Shown here: in pieces, positions 60,158-64,000 of the stretch
Numbering within the stretch: the stretch's first letter is position 1
Layout of the letters: every line of letters starts with the position of its first letter
NCBI GenBank assembly: GCA_001566965.1
Contig: LSNW01000004.1
Location: forward strand, 1 to 64,000
From: Methylothermaceae bacteria B42
Lineage (GTDB): Bacteria > Pseudomonadota > Gammaproteobacteria > Methylococcales > Methylothermaceae
Direction of reading: 5' to 3'
Length of the DNA: 64,000 bases
The notes under the pieces: generated by a model
The model's input: the letters and a program-made list of their open reading frames with translations, nothing else
Database searches by the model: none
What the model was told of the DNA's origin: nothing
Position numbers and translations under genes: made by a program

Positions 60158-61335
60158 AGGGAGTTTGCATTCTCGGCGCTACCGGTTCCATTGGTGTCAG
60201 CACCCTGGATGTGATCGCCCGGCATCCAAACCGTTACCAAGTCGTCGCCCTTACCGGCAATAGCCGCAGCGAAGAGCTTTTCCACCAATGCCTGGAACAT
60301 CATCCCCGTTATGCCGTCCTGGGAGAAGGCGCCGCCGCTTTAGAACTACAGCAGCGCTTAAAAGATGCCGGCAGCAAAACCGAAGTGTTAAGCGGTTCTA
60401 ATGCCTTGGAAAAGGTGGCCACGTTGCCGGAAGTGGATTACGTCATGGCGGCGATTGTTGGTGCCGCCGGCTTGTTGCCCACCCTTGCCGCCGCGCGGTC
60501 CGGGAAGCGCATCTTGCTGGCCAACAAAGAAGCCCTGGTGATCTCTGGCCCCATCTTTATGGAAACCGTAAGAGCATCCGGCGCGGACTTGTTACCCATC
60601 GACAGCGAACACAATGCCATTTTCCAATGCATGCCGGCTGGCTATCATGCCGGTAAGCCGCCCACTTCGGTACGCAAAATACTGCTTACAGCTTCCGGTG
60701 GGCCTTTTTTAAATACGCCACTGGCGGATCTGGAAACAGTCACTCCGGAACAGGCCGTCGCCCACCCCAAGTGGGATATGGGCCGGAAAATCTCCGTGGA
60801 TTCCGCCACCATGATGAATAAAGGATTGGAGGTAATCGAGGCCTGTTTATTATTTTCCTTGCCGCCAGAGCAGATTCAGGTGGTCATTCACCCCCAGAGC
60901 GTCATCCACTCGATGGTGGATTATGATGACGGTTCGGTGCTGGCGGAACTGGGTAACCCCGATATGCGCATTCCCATTGCTTATGGCTTGGCCTGGCCGG
61001 AAAGAATACAGTCGGGGGTGGAACCGCTCGATATATTTACGGTCCAACACTTGGATTTTCAGCCGCCGGATTTGGATCGCTTCCCTTGCCTGCGGCTGGC
61101 TTTTGAGGCGGCAAAAGCAGGCGGGACGGCCCCGGCAATTCTCAATGCCGCCAACGAAGTGGCAGTGGAAGCATTCTTGGAAAGAAAAATTTCATTTCCT
61201 TCGATAGCGAAAGTCATTGAAAAGACCCTGGAACAACTACCCGCGGATCCCGCAAAAGACCTGGACTGTGTCCTGCATGCCAATCATCAAGCCCGTCATT
61301 TTGCTGAAACCTTGATTCAATCATCCATTGCCTGA
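60154..61335 (+). CDS. dxr: 1-deoxy-D-xylulose 5-phosphate reductoisomerase
   Basis: The 393-residue NADPH enzyme converts DXP to MEP, the second step of the non-mevalonate isoprenoid pathway. [20 protein letters not shown] near 5-24 is the Rossmann motif. [12 protein letters not shown] near 120-131, [13 protein letters not shown] near 147-159 (metal ligands) and [11 protein letters not shown] near 175-185 follow. The start is GTG inside the cdsA stop overlap. Its product feeds uppS, encoded two genes upstream. Confidence 0.97.
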   Translation: MKGVCILGATGSIGVSTLDVIARHPNRYQVVALTGNSRSEELFHQCLEHHPRYAVLGEGAAALELQQRLKDAGSKTEVLSGSNALEKVATLPEVDYVMAAIVGAAGLLPTLAAARSGKRILLANKEALVISGPIFMETVRASGADLLPIDSEHNAIFQCMPAGYHAGKPPTSVRKILLTASGGPFLNTPLADLETVTPEQAVAHPKWDMGRKISVDSATMMNKGLEVIEACLLFSLPPEQIQVVIHPQSVIHSMVDYDDGSVLAELGNPDMRIPIAYGLAWPERIQSGVEPLDIFTVQHLDFQPPDLDRFPCLRLAFEAAKAGGTAPAILNAANEVAVEAFLERKISFPSIAKVIEKTLEQLPADPAKDLDCVLHANHQARHFAETLIQSSIA

Positions 61336-61343
61336 GGCGCCCT

Positions 61344-62708
61344 ATGGGAGCATTTACACACAACCTGTTCTTTTTCATCGTCGCCATAGGTGTTCTCATT
61401 ACCTTTCATGAGTTTGGTCACTTTTGGGTGGCGCGCAAAATGGGCGTGAAAGTGCTGCGTTTCGCAGTAGGCTTTGGCACCCCACTTTGGCGCTATCAAA
61501 AAAGTCCGGAAGATACCGAATTCGTCATTTGCGCCCTACCCCTGGGCGGTTACGTAAAAATGGTGGACGAGCGGGAAGGGGAAGTGGCCCCCAAAGATCT
61601 CCCCTTTGCCTTTAACCGTCAACCACTAATCAAGAGAATTGCGATTGTCGCCGCGGGTCCCCTGTTCAATTTGATGCTGGCGGTGATTTTATACTGGATA
61701 GTATTGGTTACCGGAGAAACCGGGCTTAAGCCGGTTTTGGGGCCTGTGGAACCCGGCACCTTAGCCGCTCAGGCAGGGTTCCAGCAAGGCGATGAAATTT
61801 TGAGTATCGAGGGTGAAGCCACGCCCACGTGGTCCTTGGCTATAGGCAGGATTTATGCGGAAGTTCTGGAAAAACGCCAAATCCGGATTACCGTGCGCAA
61901 GCCAGAGGGGCAAAAAGAGACCAAGATTCTGGAAATTCCGGAAGAGATTGCCAAAAATCCGGAACGCTTGCGGCAAAAGCTGGGATTTAAACCTTGGGAA
62001 GCGCCTATCCCGCCTGTCATAGACAAAGTTGTGCCCGACTCCCCAGCTGATCAAGCGGGATTGCAGCCCGGGGATAAAATCGTGGCAGTGGCGGGCAAGC
62101 CCATCAAAGACTGGCGGGAGTTGGTTGAAATCGTCCGCCAGCACCCCGGAGAACCCTTGGAGATGACAGTTGAAAGGGGTGGCGCGCATATTCTTCTCCA
62201 AGTTACGCCAAAAAGCACGCCTGGAGAAGACGGTAAGCCCGTAGGCAAGATCGGCGCTTCGGTCAAAGTACCCGAAGGCCTGTATGAGGATCTCAAAACG
62301 ACATACCGCTTGGGTCCGGTAAAAGCTTTTACCACTGCAATGAGTAAAACCTTTGAATATTCCTGGCTGACCTTGAAGATGATTGGCAAGATGCTGATAG
62401 GGGAGGCGTCGGTGAAGAATTTAAGCGGGCCGATTAGTATTGCCCAGTTTGCCGGCCAGTCAGCCGCGCTGGGGATGAATTATTTTCTCAAGTTTCTTGC
62501 TATCGTGAGTATCAGCCTGGGCGTGTTGAATCTTCTGCCAATTCCGGTGCTGGACGGTGGTCACTTGCTGTTTTATCTCATCGAAGCCGTTAAAGGCAGT
62601 CCGGTATCGGAGCAAACCATGTTGGTTGCTCAACAGGTAGGGATGGCATTGCTGCTCATGTTGATGGCTTTAGCCTTTTTCCTCGATTTCCAAAGACTAT
62701 TTAACTGA
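61344..62708 (+). CDS. rseP: Site-2 zinc protease RseP
   Basis: The 454-residue intramembrane metalloprotease cleaves RseA to release sigma-E and clears remnant signal peptides. LITFHEFGHFWVARKMGV near 18-35 gives the HExxH zinc site (His22, Glu23, His26). Two PDZ domains follow in the middle. NLLPIPVLDGGHLLFYLIEAV near the C-terminus gives the third ligand, Asp. Four membrane spans are apparent, and the length equals that of E. coli. The bamA gene that normally follows is not next here. Confidence 0.96.
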   Translation: MGAFTHNLFFFIVAIGVLITFHEFGHFWVARKMGVKVLRFAVGFGTPLWRYQKSPEDTEFVICALPLGGYVKMVDEREGEVAPKDLPFAFNRQPLIKRIAIVAAGPLFNLMLAVILYWIVLVTGETGLKPVLGPVEPGTLAAQAGFQQGDEILSIEGEATPTWSLAIGRIYAEVLEKRQIRITVRKPEGQKETKILEIPEEIAKNPERLRQKLGFKPWEAPIPPVIDKVVPDSPADQAGLQPGDKIVAVAGKPIKDWRELVEIVRQHPGEPLEMTVERGGAHILLQVTPKSTPGEDGKPVGKIGASVKVPEGLYEDLKTTYRLGPVKAFTTAMSKTFEYSWLTLKMIGKMLIGEASVKNLSGPISIAQFAGQSAALGMNYFLKFLAIVSISLGVLNLLPIPVLDGGHLLFYLIEAVKGSPVSEQTMLVAQQVGMALLLMLMALAFFLDFQRLFN

Positions 62709-62718
62709 GGCCCGTTTT

Positions 62719-63426
62719 ATGAAAAGTGTATTTATTTTATTGGCCCTGGTAGCTTTGGGGCTGCAAGCCGCTGAGACAGATACGATTAAAGAACGGCTGC
62801 AAAAACAGTTGCCCAATGCCCAAATAGATAATATCGAGGAAACGCAAATTCCCGGTTTGTATGAAGTGACCCTTGGTCCGCGTATCTTTTATGTTTCCAA
62901 AGACGGACGTTTTCTAATTCAGGGAAATCTCGTTGATTTAAAAAAAGGCGTTAACCTGACCGAAGCCAAACTGGCCAAAGTGCGTCAGGCAGCATTAGAA
63001 AAGGTGGGAGAAGATAAAATGATTATTTTTTCCCCCAAACAGGTCAAACATACCGTGTCTGTTTTTACGGATATCGACTGCGGCTATTGCCGCCGCCTGC
63101 ATTCACAAATTGATGACTATTTGAAGCGCGGGATTAAAGTACGTTACCTATTTTTCCCCCGGGCGGGGAAGGATTCTGCCTCTTATAACAAAGCCGTATC
63201 GGTTTGGTGCGCCAAGGATCGCAATCAGGCGCTGACCCTGGCAAAACAAGGAAAACCTATTGAGCCGCTAAAATGCGATCATCCTGTCGATCAACACATG
63301 AAGCTGGCCGGGCAATTTGGTGTTTCCGGGACCCCGATGATCGTCACGGAAAAGGGTGACATTCTGCCCGGCTACGTTCCCCCGGAACAACTTTCCAAAT
63401 ACCTGGAGGGCAAGCTGCCTCGATGA
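62719..63426 (+). CDS. dsbC: Thiol:disulfide interchange protein DsbC/DsbG type
   Basis: The 235-residue periplasmic protein has a short signal peptide (MKSVFILLALVALGLQAAE, cleavage near 17). The N-terminal dimerisation domain spans about 20-85. A thioredoxin fold with FTDIDCGYCRRLHSQI near 115-130 carries the CGYC redox pair typical of DsbC isomerases. GVSGTPMIVTEKGDILPGYVPPEQLSKYL holds the cis-Pro. DsbC reshuffles wrong disulfides and is kept reduced by DsbD. It lies between rseP and cobO, an unusual neighbour set. Confidence 0.92.
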   Translation: MKSVFILLALVALGLQAAETDTIKERLQKQLPNAQIDNIEETQIPGLYEVTLGPRIFYVSKDGRFLIQGNLVDLKKGVNLTEAKLAKVRQAALEKVGEDKMIIFSPKQVKHTVSVFTDIDCGYCRRLHSQIDDYLKRGIKVRYLFFPRAGKDSASYNKAVSVWCAKDRNQALTLAKQGKPIEPLKCDHPVDQHMKLAGQFGVSGTPMIVTEKGDILPGYVPPEQLSKYLEGKLPR

Positions 63427-63959
63427 AACCGAGGGAGCAACGCCGCGGCAGAATTCTAGTTCATACCGGCGAAGGGAAAGGCAAATCCACGAGCGCTTTC
63501 GGGGTGGTTTTCCGTGCCGCCGGTTGGGGCATGCGCGTGTGTGTAATTCAATTCATCAAGGGCAAATGGCAGACCGGAGAACAGAAGGCCGCCGCCCGCT
63601 TCGACAACATCGAATGGCATGCTTTGGGTGATGGCTTTACCTGGGACACTAAGAACCCTGAGCAGGATTTGAAAACCAGCCGCTCAATTTGGGCTTTCAG
63701 TCAAGAGAAGATTGTCAGCCATAATTATGACTTGGTGGTGTTGGATGAGATTAATTATTGCTGTGATTATGGCTGGATTTCCGGGACTGAAATTGCAGAT
63801 TTTTTGCGGCAACACAAGCCGTCTTGGATGCATCTTATCTTAACCGGCCGCAACGCGCCGCCGGAAGTCATCGAAGTAGCCGATACGGTAACGGAAATGC
63901 GCTGTATCAAACACGCTTTTAATCAAGGCATTCAAGCGGAGCAAGGCATAGAGTTTTAG
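63423..63959 (+). CDS. cobO: Corrinoid adenosyltransferase (CobO/BtuR/CobA type)
   Basis: The 178-residue ATP:cob(I)alamin adenosyltransferase converts reduced cobalamin to adenosylcobalamin. The P-loop GEGKGKSTSAFG lies near 17-28, VIQFIKGKW near 41-49, LVVLDEINYCCDYG near 103-116 and LTGRNAPPEVIEVADTVTEM near 138-157. The start overlaps the dsbC stop (ATGA). It makes the coenzyme form needed by B12 enzymes; other cobalamin genes are not in the window. A terminator follows. Confidence 0.95.
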   Translation: MKPREQRRGRILVHTGEGKGKSTSAFGVVFRAAGWGMRVCVIQFIKGKWQTGEQKAAARFDNIEWHALGDGFTWDTKNPEQDLKTSRSIWAFSQEKIVSHNYDLVVLDEINYCCDYGWISGTEIADFLRQHKPSWMHLILTGRNAPPEVIEVADTVTEMRCIKHAFNQGIQAEQGIEF

Positions 63960-63977
63960 TGTCTTATTATAAAACAA

Positions 63978-64000
63978 AGGCCCGGAATCCTACCGGGCCT
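63978..64000 (+). terminator. Terminator hairpin after cobO, at window end
   Basis: AGGCCCGG (63978-63985) pairs perfectly with CCGGGCCT (63993-64000) around AATCCTA. The T-tract expected next would be beyond the last base. It would close the rpsB-to-cobO gene run. Confidence 0.75.

Overview
The window comes from the chromosome of a gammaproteobacterial methane oxidiser, most likely order Methylococcales. The main evidence is the first 181 bases, which encode on the minus strand the N-terminus of PmoC, a particulate methane monooxygenase subunit, with a good sigma-70 promoter and a strong ribosome binding site. The rest is gammaproteobacterial core gene order. The genus cannot be named from this sequence.

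Layout. 0-3.3 kb: divergent pmoC and ppnN, an EcsC-family gene and tRNA-Ser(GCT). 3.3-11.8 kb (minus): rhomboid, SDH-type protease, pncC, thpR, recA, recX, alaS, lysC, csrA. 12-18 kb: a POT peptide transporter, an M48 protease, a MEKHLA/PAS protein, then an envelope/acid-stress-like group (DUF1269-type, HdeD-type, one unknown, YfdX-type). Two ParB parS sites follow at 17.86-17.91 kb. 18-28.5 kb: mpl, an ankyrin protein, a 47-residue membrane protein, apaH, and the minus-strand run of an unknown gene, recF, gyrB, lgt, thyA and folA. dnaA and dnaN are not next to recF. 28.8-37.7 kb: a quinone reductase, an exosortase-associated acyltransferase, cysZ, mtaB, an SpmAB-like fusion, purB, mnmA, nudJ. 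38-43.3 kb: a membrane CXXCH protein, clpS-clpA, infA, a YihY protein. 43.4-51.6 kb: ilvB-ilvH, ilvC, pssA, leuA, a type-4 uracil-DNA glycosylase, a LysR regulator and a PilZ protein. 51.6-64 kb: glnD and map (minus), then rpsB-tsf-pyrH-frr-uppS-cdsA-dxr-rseP-dsbC-cobO.

The genes cover translation and its quality control, branched-chain amino acid synthesis, isoprenoid and phospholipid precursors, thymidylate/folate synthesis, recombination, and envelope proteolysis.

The most distinctive unexplained structure lies between genes. At least four families of dispersed palindromic sequence recur: A, about 165-178 bp with 18-bp terminal inverted repeats, three copies; B, 15-bp inverted repeats in the best copy and an 11-bp flanking direct repeat at another; C, tandem stem-loop arrays, two copies; D, a short hairpin at gene 3' ends, three copies. 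Other points are a probable CTG start for recX, a structured leader ending in an intrinsic terminator before the SpmAB-like gene, and a possible leuA leader peptide. No CRISPR array, prophage, intact transposase gene or evident defence system was seen.
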